Assembly (NCBI GenBank): GCA_013697245.1
Contig: JACCXH010000051.1
Location: 1 to 64,000, forward strand
Reading direction: 5' to 3'
Source of the DNA: Bacteroidota bacterium
Lineage (GTDB): Bacteria > Bacteroidota > Bacteroidia > B-17B0 > Aurantibacillaceae
DNA: 64,000 bases
Within the stretch, counting starts at the first letter, position 1, and every line of letters begins with the position of its first letter. Positions 17,727-28,100 of this stretch are shown here, piece after piece. The notes below the pieces were generated by a model that worked only from the letters and a program-made list of their open reading frames with translations, searched no databases and had not been told where the DNA came from. A program made the position numbers and the translations under genes.

Positions 17727-19356
17727 ATGAGAAACTCTTTTAGGATAATTTTTTTTCTTTTTTTACTTAATCTTTCTGTTTATGCGCAAGATAAGAAGTT
17801 CGATTCCCTATGGCAGGTTATACACACAACTAAAATTGATACGGTTAAAATAAAAGCATTAAGTAGGCTTGCTTTTATTCTTAAGAATTCTGACCCTGAT
17901 ACCTCTATTGTTATTGCAAAACAAATACTTGCCCTCTCGCGCGATAAAAAACTCCTTCTCCAAAGAGGGCCATATACTTCATGATCTTGGCACATATTAT
18001 TCTATAATTGGAGATTATAATAAGGCTATTGAGTATAATAATATTGCAATTGGCGTATTTGAAAAATGTGAAAGAATATATACCGGTAAAAAACTCAGGT
18101 CTGTTTTGAGCAGCAAAGCAAAATCGATTGCTAATATTGGCGATGCTTATTCGCATTTAGGCGATTATTCTTTATCAATAGATTATCATAAGAAAGCACT
18201 TAAAATAGCAAAACAGATCAATGATACATTATTTGAAGCAAATTCTTTACGGGGAATAGGTCGTGTGTATACCAATAATGCGGATTATCCCAAAGCATTA
18301 GAGTATTATTTTGCCGCGTTAAAATTAACCAAACTTATAAAAAATAAAGGGTTTGAAGGAACTTTGCTTGATGGTATTGGCACCATTTATAACTCACAAA
18401 AAGATTTCGATAAGGCGCTTAGTTATTATTTACAGGCGCTACAAATAAAGATTGAGGTGGGAGAGCATCATAATGTGGCAAATTTTTTATCTAATATTGG
18501 TGGTGTGTATTTCAATAAAAAGCAATACCAGTTAGCATTAATGTATTTAAACCGGGCGTATAAAATTGCAAAGGAAGTAAAAAATAAACGATTAGAACTT
18601 AACAGTTTAGCGGCTATAGGCAGTGTTTATAAAGAAATTGGCGATTCTTTAAGAATTGAAAATAAAAATGAGGAAGCAGAAAAAATATATGTTGCCGCGC
18701 TTGATCACTATAAAAGATCTCTTTCTATCGCTGAGGAAATGAAAAGTAAAAGTAGTATTACCGTCATTAATGGAAATATTGGCGAGTTTTTTTACAGACA
18801 AAAACGATATAAAGACGCAGAAAATTATTTGCTTAAAGCATTGGCAAGTGCAAATGAGATTCAGGATCTTGAAGGTGTAAAAGAATATAACCAGCTTTTG
18901 AGCCTTATTTACCAAGAACAAAATAATTTTGCGAAGTCATTAGAACACTTTAAAAAATACATTGACGCCAGGGATACTATTAGTAATGAAGAAAACACAA
19001 AACAGCTTATACGAAGTGAAATGAATTTTGAATTTGAAAAACGAGAGAATATAACAAAAGCAGAGCAAGAGAAAAGAGAATTGATAACTGCCTCCGACAG
19101 TAAACGACAAAAAATAATCATCCAAAGCATTTGTTGCGTCCTAGCTTTGGTTCTTATCTTTGCAATTTTTGTATATCGGAATTTTCTTCAAAAACAAAGA
19201 ATTAATGTCGAGATATCAAATCAGAAAAAAATTATTGAAGAAAAACAAAAAGAAGTGCTTGATAGTATTTACTACGCCAGGAGAATTCAGCGTGCGCTTA
19301 TAACATCCGAAGGATATATTGAGAATAATTTGAAACGTTTACTAGGAAAAAAGTAA
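17727..19356 (+). pseudogene. TPR membrane signalling protein, frameshifted, no phosphatase domain
   Basis: The first ORF (17727-17984) encodes a signal peptide and the opening of the TPR domain (KFDSLWQVIHTTKIDTVKIK). The frame is lost at an A6 run (17946-17951), and the +1 frame continues KNSFSKEGHILHDLGTYYS with about seven TPR units, then a membrane helix (IIIQSICCVLALVLIFAIFVY), a coiled coil and DSIYYARRIQRALITSEGYI. It ends soon after, at LKRLLGKK. Five As instead of six would restore one ORF, so this is a recent mutation or homopolymer error. In the SpoIIE-type relatives a PP2C phosphatase follows that motif; here it is absent. The stop is 5 bases from the stop of the converging regulator gene. 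Confidence 0.8.
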
Positions 19357-19361
19357 CCACA

Positions 19362-19979
19362 TTAAATTAAGTTGTTTGTTAAAGCAAATTTTATTAAAGA
19401 GGCTATATTGTTTAAATTGTATTTTGTAAGCATATTTTTGCGATGAGAATTAATAGTTGTCACATCCAAAAATAACTTATCTGCAATTTGTTGATTTGTC
19501 AAGCCTTCTGCTATTAATTCTAACACCTGTTTTTCTCTTTTTGTAAGTAGCGGTAACGAATCGTTAACATTTTTCTTTTTTAAAACTTCGGCAACCGAAT
19601 GATTGACATAGATCTTTCCTTTTAGCACCGTTTGTATCGCTTCGAGGATCTCATTTTTTAAAGCATCTTTTAATAAATAACCCGAAGCGCCGTTATCCAA
19701 CATTTTCCTGATCACACTTGCCTGATCAGATGTACTTAATCCAATAATATGAATTGCAGGATAGAGTTTTTTTATTTCAAGGCAAAGATCCATTCCGTTT
19801 TTTTGCGGAAGGTTAATGTCCATTAAAAGAACATCAGGTCTTTTATTTTTCAAAAAGAGCATTAGCTCCTCAGGAGTTTTTGCACTTCCAAGCCATTCAA
19901 GATCTTTTTCATCTTTTAATAAAGAATAGATGCCTTCTAGGATGAGTTCGTGATCGTCTATAATAAATACTTTAGTCAT
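19362..19979 (-). CDS. NarL/FixJ-type response regulator
   Basis: The 205-aa product has a receiver (acidic pair Asp8-9, phosphoacceptor Asp54 in LLMDINLPQKNG, Thr83, Lys104 in LLKDA) and a LuxR-type helix-turn-helix at about 140-200 (LTKREKQVLELIAEGLTNQ, QIADKLFLDVTTINSHRKN). All signature residues are present. Its start lies just inside the stop region of the TPR kinase gene (overlap of 8 bases), so translation is coupled and the kinase is the clear partner. It converges on the + strand TPR gene with a 5-base gap. Confidence 0.93.
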   Translation of the reverse strand: MTKVFIIDDHELILEGIYSLLKDEKDLEWLGSAKTPEELMLFLKNKRPDVLLMDINLPQKNGMDLCLEIKKLYPAIHIIGLSTSDQASVIRKMLDNGASGYLLKDALKNEILEAIQTVLKGKIYVNHSVAEVLKKKNVNDSLPLLTKREKQVLELIAEGLTNQQIADKLFLDVTTINSHRKNMLTKYNLNNIASLIKFALTNNLI

Positions 19980-21954
19980 GCGAAATATTGGGGATTTCTA
20001 TGTTAACCGACGTTCCTTTACCCGGTGCAGTTTGAATATCAATTTTACCATTAATGTATGCTACTCGGCTATATAAATTTAAGTAACCAATGCCGCTATT
20101 GTTCCTTAAAATAACTATTTCAAAGCCTTTACCGTCATCTTCAACGGTGATACTTAATGTGTCGTTTGTTTTTACAAACTGTACCAGCGCAGTTTTTGCT
20201 TCGGCGTGCTTTATAATATTATTTACTAACTCCTGTATTATCCTGTAAATAGTTGAAATTTTATTTTGCGAAACATCTTCATCTTTGAAGTCATATGACT
20301 GATAAGTTAATTGTAATGAGCTGTTTTTATTTATACTCTCACAAAAATCTTTTAACGCTGTGTTCAAGCCAAATTTTACAAGGGCTTCGGGCATCATATT
20401 ATGTGCTACTCTTCTGAGTTCGCGAATAGACTTGTCTAATATAGAAAGTCCGTTTTCAAATGCAGATGCATTTTCTTCTGAAATTATTAAATTGTTTTTC
20501 ATATTACTAAACGAGTATTTTGCACTTGATAAAATTCCGCCAAGGCCATCGTGCAGATCTTTGGCCAAACGTTTTCTTTCTTCTTCCTGACCTTTTATCA
20601 TGGATTCAGAAACAAGTAATTTTTTTTCTGTTTCCAGTTCCTGGATACGCTGTTGTTGTAGTTGGGCTTCAGATAATAATAATTTTCTTTTTTGTTTTGT
20701 GTTTCTATAATATAAAAATCCGAGTAAAATAAAAATGAGTATAGCTGCGGTCAACATCAAGTTTAATAAACTTTTTTGTTTAAGGTTTAATTGTTTTATC
20801 TCATTTTCTTTATTTAATGTTTCAATTTGATCTTGTTTTTTTTGAAGCGAATATTTAGCTTCATTTTCATGAATATTCCTGTCTATCTTTTGAGTGATCA
20901 ATACATCGTTTATCGAATCTGCCCGTGCGCCGTATAAATGAAATTCGGGTAGGTTTCCTAAAGCGAGTTCAATATTGCTTAAGGCACTATAGCAATGCGA
21001 TAATGTTCGCATGATCTTATATTCTTGTGTAATAGCAATTGCTTTTAAAATATAAGGTTTACCCTCGTTATATTTTTTCATTTGGAAATAATATTTTCCA
21101 ATATATTGAAGTCCTCCGGCCATTCCTTCTTTGTCATCTATTTCTGTTGAGACAGCTAAAAGTTCTTCAGCACACTTTTTAATGTCTTCATACCTTTTTA
21201 GTCTCATGAAAAGAAAATTCATGTTTACTAAAGAAGTCATCATCGACCGTTTATGTTTAGAGATCTGACTGATTTTATATTCTTCTTTTACGAGCACCAA
21301 GGCAGAATCATAACGTTTAAGACTCATTAAAATTCCGGCTGTGTTGGCTAAAGCTCCTTCAATGCCAATTGTATCATTTAGTTCACGACAAATTTCTAAT
21401 GATTTTAAACCGTAGTAATAACCTTTTTTGCTTTGTTCTTCTATTTCTGAATAGGTGCCTGCTAAATTTCCGTAAAGTTGTCCAAGGTATTTTTTATTGT
21501 TTTCTTTTTCAAAATATTCTGCGGCTTTTAAAAAATATTCTATTGTTTTATCATACATATATAATTGATAGTAGCTCGCACCGGTATTACTGTATGCGCA
21601 GGCAAGCTGAAAGCGGTTATTTATTTTTTTTGCAAGTTCAACGCCTTTCAGGTTCAATTCAAGTCCTTCCTCATTTTTTTCTTGTAAATTTAAAATAGCG
21701 GAATAATAAGAGAAGTATTTTAAGAGTCCAATGTTGTAATTTATTTTTTTACTTAAGGTTTCGCACTGTTTGTAATAATATGTAGCAGAATCCAGCTTAT
21801 CGTCGAGCTCATAAACGTAACCGATTTCGAGCATTAGCAAAACCTTATTTGTATCTTCTTTGGCTGTTTTAAATTCTTTAAGAAGCGGGCCAAGGCTTTG
21901 GCTATTTGCTGTGAAGCACGCTAATAAAATAATATAAAAAACAAAGTGTTTCAT
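19972..21954 (-). CDS. TPR-containing histidine kinase (HisKA_3 / NarX-DegS type)
   Basis: The 660-aa product has a signal peptide (ending near TANSQSLG), a long TPR sensor region to about 370, a membrane helix (LLNLMLTAAILIFILLGFLYY), a coiled coil, a HisKA_3 dimerisation domain with His468 in LAKDLHDGLGGILSS, and a HATPase domain (IIQELVNNIIKHAEAKTALV, VEDDGKGFEI, GIGYLNLYSRVAYINGKI). It phosphorylates the NarL-type regulator encoded next to it. TPR kinases of this kind are common in Bacteroidota, and their ligands are mostly unknown. The N-terminal TPRs lie outside the cytoplasm. Confidence 0.92.
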   Translation of the reverse strand: MKHFVFYIILLACFTANSQSLGPLLKEFKTAKEDTNKVLLMLEIGYVYELDDKLDSATYYYKQCETLSKKINYNIGLLKYFSYYSAILNLQEKNEEGLELNLKGVELAKKINNRFQLACAYSNTGASYYQLYMYDKTIEYFLKAAEYFEKENNKKYLGQLYGNLAGTYSEIEEQSKKGYYYGLKSLEICRELNDTIGIEGALANTAGILMSLKRYDSALVLVKEEYKISQISKHKRSMMTSLVNMNFLFMRLKRYEDIKKCAEELLAVSTEIDDKEGMAGGLQYIGKYYFQMKKYNEGKPYILKAIAITQEYKIMRTLSHCYSALSNIELALGNLPEFHLYGARADSINDVLITQKIDRNIHENEAKYSLQKKQDQIETLNKENEIKQLNLKQKSLLNLMLTAAILIFILLGFLYYRNTKQKRKLLLSEAQLQQQRIQELETEKKLLVSESMIKGQEEERKRLAKDLHDGLGGILSSAKYSFSNMKNNLIISEENASAFENGLSILDKSIRELRRVAHNMMPEALVKFGLNTALKDFCESINKNSSLQLTYQSYDFKDEDVSQNKISTIYRIIQELVNNIIKHAEAKTALVQFVKTNDTLSITVEDDGKGFEIVILRNNSGIGYLNLYSRVAYINGKIDIQTAPGKGTSVNIEIPNISHD

Positions 21955-22115
21955 TAAATAGGTTTAGTTATTTGTAAATATAGCTTATTGCTAAAACATA
22001 TAATAACTTGTTTTACAAAGATGAAAATTATCTTAAAATTAAAATTCCCCTTTTTAGGGGAGTTTTTTTAAAAGTTTATAAAATACTTTTGTGCAGTTAA
22101 TTTAATATTTAGTAA

Positions 22116-22724
22116 ATGAAAAAAAGGATAATAGGGTTTATGGTAGTGATGTTTGTTGTAAACAACACTAGTTTTTTAGCCCAGAGTTTTGATAAAGGCA
22201 CTGTAGCAATAAATGCGGGAGTTGGTTTTTTTAGCTCTATTGGTTATTATTCCGGCAGCGGTGTTACAAGAACACCCGTAATTTCTTTATCCGGCGAATA
22301 TTGTGTTGATAAAGTTGGGCCCGGCACTCTTGGTATTGGTCTTGCCTTTGGTTATCAAAGCGCTGCTTACACTTATAATTATGGAGGCTATTATTATAAA
22401 GATAGGTGGGCAACCACATTATTTGGCCTACGCGGCACCTATCATCCAGAGGTTTTGAATAGCGAAAAATATGATGTTTATGGAGCTATACAGTTATCAT
22501 TTGATCATTTTGGATATAGTTTTTCAACGAATGACCCCTATTATAATTCTGTACTATACGGGCGGAATACCTTAAGTAATTACGTGAGACCTTATTTTAT
22601 ACTTGGTGGCAGATACTATTTTACTAACACTATCGGCGCTTTTGCAGAAATAGGGTATGATATATCTTATTTAAAACTAGGGCTAACAATTAAAATAAAT
22701 ACATCAACAGAAACAAAAAAATAA
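22116..22724 (+). CDS. Small outer-membrane beta-barrel protein
   Basis: The 202-aa product has a signal peptide (IIGFMVVMFVVNNTSFLAQ) followed by alternating hydrophobic/polar strands with many Gly and Tyr (FGYQSAAYTYNYGGYYYKD, GAFAEIGYDISYLKLGLTIKI), typical of an eight-stranded outer-membrane barrel. A TACTTTTG box at 22084-22091 fits a -7 element. It is divergent from the TPR kinase gene and 16 bases upstream of the T9SS protein gene, with which it may be co-transcribed. Function unknown. Confidence 0.65.
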   Translation: MKKRIIGFMVVMFVVNNTSFLAQSFDKGTVAINAGVGFFSSIGYYSGSGVTRTPVISLSGEYCVDKVGPGTLGIGLAFGYQSAAYTYNYGGYYYKDRWATTLFGLRGTYHPEVLNSEKYDVYGAIQLSFDHFGYSFSTNDPYYNSVLYGRNTLSNYVRPYFILGGRYYFTNTIGAFAEIGYDISYLKLGLTIKINTSTETKK

Positions 22725-22740
22725 ACTAAAACTAAAAACC

Positions 22741-24369
22741 ATGAAAAAAATCATTACGATCTTTATCTTATCCATCGCATTTTATTGCGTACGATCACAA
22801 ACTACACCGGCCTGGTATAAGTATGCGGGCCCTTATAATTATCAAAACTACGATGTTATAAACGCAACTACAGGTGTTGATACTTTAGGCAATGTATATA
22901 CTGCCGCATCAATTTACGATACAGTAGCAGCCAATAAAAATGCAAAGGTAATGTTGGTAAAATATAATTCTGCAGGTGTACAACAATGGATTAAATATTA
23001 TGTTGACCCATCTGATAATAACAATGTAAGTTATTGTGCTAAAATATTAGTTGATAAATCGGGCAATAGCTATTTATGTGGTTATGCAAGGCATAATACA
23101 TCCACAGACCTGGATTTTACAGTTATTAAATATGATAATGCCGGAAACCAAGTTTGGATCGGTTATTTCGACGGTGGCCAGCAAACAAGAGATTATTTAA
23201 TAACAGCACAGTTTGATAATGCCGGAAATATTATTATTGCGGGGAATACCAATTTTCAGGGCACTAATGGATATGATATTGCGGTGGTAAAATTCGGAAT
23301 AAGCGGAACAATGATGTGGTCTTATTCATACAACAATGCTGCCTCAAACCAGGATGACAATGTGTATGATATTGCAACGGATATAAACAATAATGTTTAT
23401 TTAACGGGCAACACCTATGTAACCAATGCAAGAAATATGCTTACTATCAAAACAAATAGTTTGGGTATCAATCAATGGACAAACATTGTTGCACATACAT
23501 CTTCAGGAAACGATGAGTATGGTTACGGTATTGTTGCAGATGCCCTGGGTAATTGCTATGCTACCGGTGCTTTAAGCGATTGGGAAACAATAAAATATAA
23601 CGCTGCAGGTGGAGTTGTTTGGACTAATCATCGCCCTGTTAGTGCTTTAAATAGTTTCAGTCCTAAACATGTAATGTTGGATAAATTTAACAATGTAGTA
23701 ATTGCGGGTGATGCTTTTTACTCCGGCCCTGCAGGTACTGATCTTGAAGTAAATAAAATAAATAACACAAATGGCTCTATTTTATGGACGATGCATTCTA
23801 ATTTTGGGGGAATAGATTCTTATGCTTCTATGCAAAAAGACACCGCAGATAATATTTATGTTGGCGGATTTTTTGATGGCCCGCAAGGTAAAGATATATC
23901 GTTAATGACGTTATCACCCGGTGGGAATATTATAAGCAGTGCGACTTTTGCAAACTCAGATCTTGTTATAGGATCAGACCGATCGTACCAACTTGTTTTA
24001 GATAAAAACAGAAATATTATAATAGTTGGAAGTTCAGAAAGAAGAGGATCCGGAAGCAGCCAGCCGGTTGATGTAATTACTCTTAAATACAACGCGCTTG
24101 CTGTTGGAATTAAAACTAACATGTTGGAAGAAGGACAATTAAGTATTTATCCAAACCCATGCGCAGATCATCTGAATTTATCGACAACAGTTAATGGTTT
24201 GATTGGAGCAGATATTATAATAACAAATATTATCGGACAGGTTATAATGAATGAGAAATTACAAAGCCTTGAACAAAGCCTTAATTTAAGCGGTATGGCT
24301 AAAGGCGTTTATTTTCTAAAGATCGCAAATGATCGATCATCAATTAGTAAAAAATTAATTATAGAATAA
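22741..24369 (+). CDS. Secreted SBBP-repeat protein with T9SS type A sorting domain
   Basis: The 542-aa product has a signal peptide (IITIFILSIAFYCVRSQ) and SBBP/beta-propeller repeats of the form TLGNVYTAASIYDT, KSGNSYLCGYARHN, NNNVYLTGNTYV. It ends with a complete T9SS type A domain: QLSIYPNPCADHLNLST, then DIIITNIIGQVIMNEKL and GVYFLKIANDRSSISKKLII. It is exported through T9SS and probably displayed on the cell surface. A clear terminator follows. The propeller usually binds carbohydrate or protein ligands, but the substrate is not evident. Confidence 0.88.
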   Translation: MKKIITIFILSIAFYCVRSQTTPAWYKYAGPYNYQNYDVINATTGVDTLGNVYTAASIYDTVAANKNAKVMLVKYNSAGVQQWIKYYVDPSDNNNVSYCAKILVDKSGNSYLCGYARHNTSTDLDFTVIKYDNAGNQVWIGYFDGGQQTRDYLITAQFDNAGNIIIAGNTNFQGTNGYDIAVVKFGISGTMMWSYSYNNAASNQDDNVYDIATDINNNVYLTGNTYVTNARNMLTIKTNSLGINQWTNIVAHTSSGNDEYGYGIVADALGNCYATGALSDWETIKYNAAGGVVWTNHRPVSALNSFSPKHVMLDKFNNVVIAGDAFYSGPAGTDLEVNKINNTNGSILWTMHSNFGGIDSYASMQKDTADNIYVGGFFDGPQGKDISLMTLSPGGNIISSATFANSDLVIGSDRSYQLVLDKNRNIIIVGSSERRGSGSSQPVDVITLKYNALAVGIKTNMLEEGQLSIYPNPCADHLNLSTTVNGLIGADIIITNIIGQVIMNEKLQSLEQSLNLSGMAKGVYFLKIANDRSSISKKLIIE

Positions 24370-24388
24370 ATTTTTAGTGTAAAAAGTT

Positions 24389-24419
24389 AAGGGCTGCAAT
24401 TTTTTGTGGCCCTTTTTTT
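24389..24419 (+). terminator. Rho-independent terminator of the T9SS propeller gene
   Basis: Stem AAGGGC and GCCCTT with a 14-base loop, followed by a run of Ts (TTTTTTTA), 19 bases after the stop of the 542-aa gene on the same strand. The stem is only six pairs, but position and T-run fit. Confidence 0.75.
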
Positions 24420-24443
24420 ATTTTACAAATTTAAATTTTTGTT

Positions 24444-25040
24444 TCATTTCATTCTTAACCATCCCAAAACCCTGTTATGACTAATAGTATAAATATCTTT
24501 GTTTTTTTTTAATGGATATTTTACCCTTGAAGTAGCAAAAGGCCCAGGATTTTGCTGAATGATCTCTATTTCATGATCTGCTACATTTGAAATGATAGCT
24601 ACATGCCCGTATTTATTTCCCGCATGCCCATCAAAAATAATGAGGTCACCAATGCATGGTTTTGTAGAACTTGGATTTGTGAACTGCAATAGATTTCTTT
24701 TTTCATTTAAATGAGAGTCTTTGATATTGCTGTCAAAAAAATCTTTGGCATTTCCGTAAGAATCTGGCATTTTATGTTTATAGTTTAGATAATAATAACG
24801 TTTTACAAATTCAACACACTGATAGGTAAGTCCGATGTTATAGCCATCTTCGCTTAAATTTCTTTTACCGGTATGACCAACGCCGCCGTTATAATAAATA
24901 TATACGCCATTTAAACTATCCAGTTTTTGCCCGACTTCATATTTAAGATTTGGATTTATTTTTTTGCAAACAGAATAAAAAATATAGCTGGTAATTAAAA
25001 CAATAATAAATATGAAAATTATTTTATATTTTTTTGTCAT
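24444..25040 (-). CDS. CHAP-domain cysteine amidohydrolase/peptidase, membrane-anchored
   Basis: The 198-aa product has an N-terminal hydrophobic anchor or signal (residues 7-24, IIFIFIIVLITSYIFYSV) and a CHAP domain. The catalytic cysteine is Cys75 in LTYQCVEFVKRYYY and the catalytic histidine is His146 in GNKYGHVAIISNV. CHAP enzymes cut peptidoglycan cross-links or stem peptides. It is encoded next to the alpha-2-macroglobulin gene on the same strand and may act on the same envelope. It ends in TGA after WLRMK, which looks like a natural CHAP terminus. Confidence 0.85.
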   Translation of the reverse strand: MTKKYKIIFIFIIVLITSYIFYSVCKKINPNLKYEVGQKLDSLNGVYIYYNGGVGHTGKRNLSEDGYNIGLTYQCVEFVKRYYYLNYKHKMPDSYGNAKDFFDSNIKDSHLNEKRNLLQFTNPSSTKPCIGDLIIFDGHAGNKYGHVAIISNVADHEIEIIQQNPGPFATSRVKYPLKKNKDIYTISHNRVLGWLRMK

Positions 25041-25062
25041 TTTGTAATAGCAATAAAATTGA

Positions 25063-25102
25063 TAAAAAAATGCAGGAAGGAAACCTATAACCCTCCTGCA
25101 TA
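25063..25102 (-). terminator. Terminator of the alpha-2-macroglobulin gene
   Basis: On the minus strand ATGCAGGAGGG pairs with CCTTCCTGCAT (one G-T or mismatch) around an AT loop, followed by TTTTTTT. It lies 11 bases after the A2M stop and separates that gene from the CHAP gene. Confidence 0.85.
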
Positions 25103-25112
25103 TAAATGCCTC

Positions 25113-28100
25113 TTACTTTTGAGCTACTATGCCTGCATCCTTTATTACCTCTACCCAACGCCCCGGTACTTTAGCATTTATTAAATTATCATACATGGCC
25201 TCGCTATATACCGTTGGCAGGTAAAATTTGCCGAGGTAAGTAGCATTTAAATGAATGGTAAAAGTTTTATGAGTATTTTCTGCAAGTTCATAATAGCTAT
25301 ATACCCTGTCATCTCTTATATCCTGGTAACGTGCCGCATTGGTGGTTTCAGTTCCATCCATTCTGCTATTATGAATTTCCCAACCACTTGGAAAGATCTG
25401 GTTCAATGCCATTTCTTTTAAAAATCCTTTTGTACCGGGATTAGAGATTGTAACCTCTGCCATAAATTCTGTTCCCTGTACTAATTTATCGGGTTGAATT
25501 TCTTTTCCTTTCATGTCCTTATATTTTACTTCCATTTTAAGATCTTTTGCGGATGCAGTTTTATCGCCGATCAAGGGAACGCCTTCAACAATTATTTTTG
25601 CAAACAAAGTGCCTTTACCTGTATTTTTTAATACTACATTTCCTTTTTTCGCAAGATCGTTATCAGAATATTTTACCTGGTAAAGAGTTCTTTTCGAGCT
25701 GCCGGTTTTTTCTTCGCCATTTAAAGTATAAGAAAAATTCATCTCGCCATTATTATCTTTTACACCGGTATATTCGCACATAGCCAATAAACTATAAGCA
25801 GTTTCCTGAGTACTCATCCAGCTTTGCGAGCTAAGGGCTTTTGCAATTTCTTTTGCCAAAGGCCAGGCTTTTGTTTTTTCGTGAAGCAGGCTTAATGTTT
25901 CTAATATCATAGCCTCATCTCTTGTATGTGAGCCATAACTATAAGAGAGTTCTTTATAAGATGTAACAGTTGTAGGCAATGCTTCAATTAATTTTTGTGC
26001 TACTTCGTTTTGGCCTACTAATTTATAAGCAGCAGCTAATCTCCATTTTGCAGTAATTGAGAGATTTTTTTCTTCTCGTAAACGGTTCATGGCTCCCATT
26101 TCGGCATTGTTACTAAGTGCTAACACAAATAACCGGTAAGCCTGTATCACTTCATTGGTCTCGTTCCCATGAGGATGCGTGTACATACCATTGTTCACTG
26201 TCCAGTTACGTGCCTGTTGTTGTTGGTATTTTACCCACTTTGTTTTTAAAGCTGCCGGTAAACTGTAACCTTGTTTTTCGGCTTCAATTAAAAAGTGTCC
26301 GGCATAATTACTTCCCCATTCATTATCGAAAGCTTCGCCGGGCCAATAAGAAAAACCACCGTTAGCTGTTTGAAATAATTGCAAACGTTTTAAACCCGCT
26401 TTAATATTGTTAGTCACTTTTAATTTTTGCGATTCTTTCATATCCATTAAATTCATTACAAATAATTGCGGAAATACCGAAGAAGTTGTTTGTTCGATAC
26501 AACCATGAGGGTATTGAATTAAATAATCCAAACGTTTTTCTAAGCCCATAGATGGGATGCTCGAAAATTCGATAGTGGCTTTATTTGTACCTGTAATGCC
26601 TTTAAAGTTTATTTCGGTGTTCCATTCTTTACCCGGCTCTAATGCTATTTCAGTACCTTCGCTTACTTTTGGATTTGGCGTGCGCACATCCAATTCTATT
26701 TCCTGAACAGTTTTTTCTTTTCCGCTAATAGCAGTTATTTTTACTTTTGCGATGCCGATCTTTTGTGCAACGTTCAATTTAAAATTAATTACTTCATCAC
26801 CTATTTGCGTAAATTGCATGCTTTGTTGTTTAACACCATCCAATTCTAAAAAATCATTTACTTCAACTTCTATCTTTACATCTTTCACGTGTTTTTCCAT
26901 CGCAAAAACATCTACAGGTAAATACACATTTTCTCCCGGGCCTAAAACGCGAGGTAAGGTTGCAAGAATCATCAATGGTTTTCTAACGGCAACCGCTTTT
27001 TCGGCATTACCGTACGAGCCTTCATTTTCAGCAACAACCATTACTCTTACCGAGCCAACATAATTCGGAATTTCAACAATGTGATTTTTTTCCTGCCCTG
27101 CTTCTAATGTAAATGGACCCATAAATTTTACCATTGGTTTAAAACGGTTGGCTTTAACACCTTTACCTGCATTGGCATCACCATCGCCACCCACGCTTAA
27201 TAATTTATCTAATTTTCCTGCGTAGGCTCCAATAACGGCATCATACATATCCCAAGTTTTTACGCCTAAAGCTTCGCGTGCATAAAAAGTATTCCAGGGT
27301 TGTGGTGTTTTAAAACGCGTAAGATCTAATAAGCCTTCATCAACCATTGCTAAAGTGTAGGTCATTTTTCTACCTTTTTTCTCTTTTACTTTTATGTTTG
27401 TAAAAGATTCAGGTTTTATAACGTCCAACATGTTTATTTCAGGCTCCAAATGCGTTAAAGGTTCATCTACTAAAATTGGAACCACGCCATACATACGAAT
27501 TGGAAGATCGTTTTTTGTATTAGCATGCGGTTGCACCAATGTAACATGCACATAGGCGTTAGGCGACATATCGGCCGTTGCAGCAAACTCGTGAACGGTT
27601 TCTCCTTTTTTTGTAGCGATCCAGAATTTTTTAACCACTTTACTTCCGGTTTCAATACTTACCAGCGCCATGCCTTCGGCAGGAGAAGGAAAAGATAATT
27701 TTACATTTTCGCCCGAAGTATATTTTTCTTTATCGCAGGAAAAATTAAGCATGTTGGCATTTTCATTATTGCTACGATTAGCGCGGCTCCAATATGGCCA
27801 GTCAATTGTAACTATTTTACCCGTTTGATGTCCACCTGTAAGATCGGTTACTGTAATTAAATAACGACCGTATTCAGGATACTGCACACTAAATTTAAAT
27901 GTGCCTTTGCCTTCATTCGTTTTTATAAGTGTGTCTTTTAAAACAATCGTACCTGCACGCGAAATATATTGTGCAAGATCGTCTTCACTTCTCTCGTACC
28001 ACCAACGCCATTGTACTTTATAGATCTTAACCTGTAATTTATTTGCATTTACCTGTACACCTTTATTATTAACGGTTACAACATCAAAATTGTAATTGTT

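Noticed and set aside
17940-17960. Programmed ribosomal frameshift in the TPR gene
   Set aside because: The A6-C run suggested a slippery site, but the downstream frame is +1, not -1, and there is no stop-codon or pseudoknot arrangement typical of +1 sites.
22040-22070. Hairpin TCCCC-TTTTTA-GGGGA with T-run as a terminator
   Set aside because: It lies between two divergent gene starts, so no transcript would need to end there; the stem is only five pairs.
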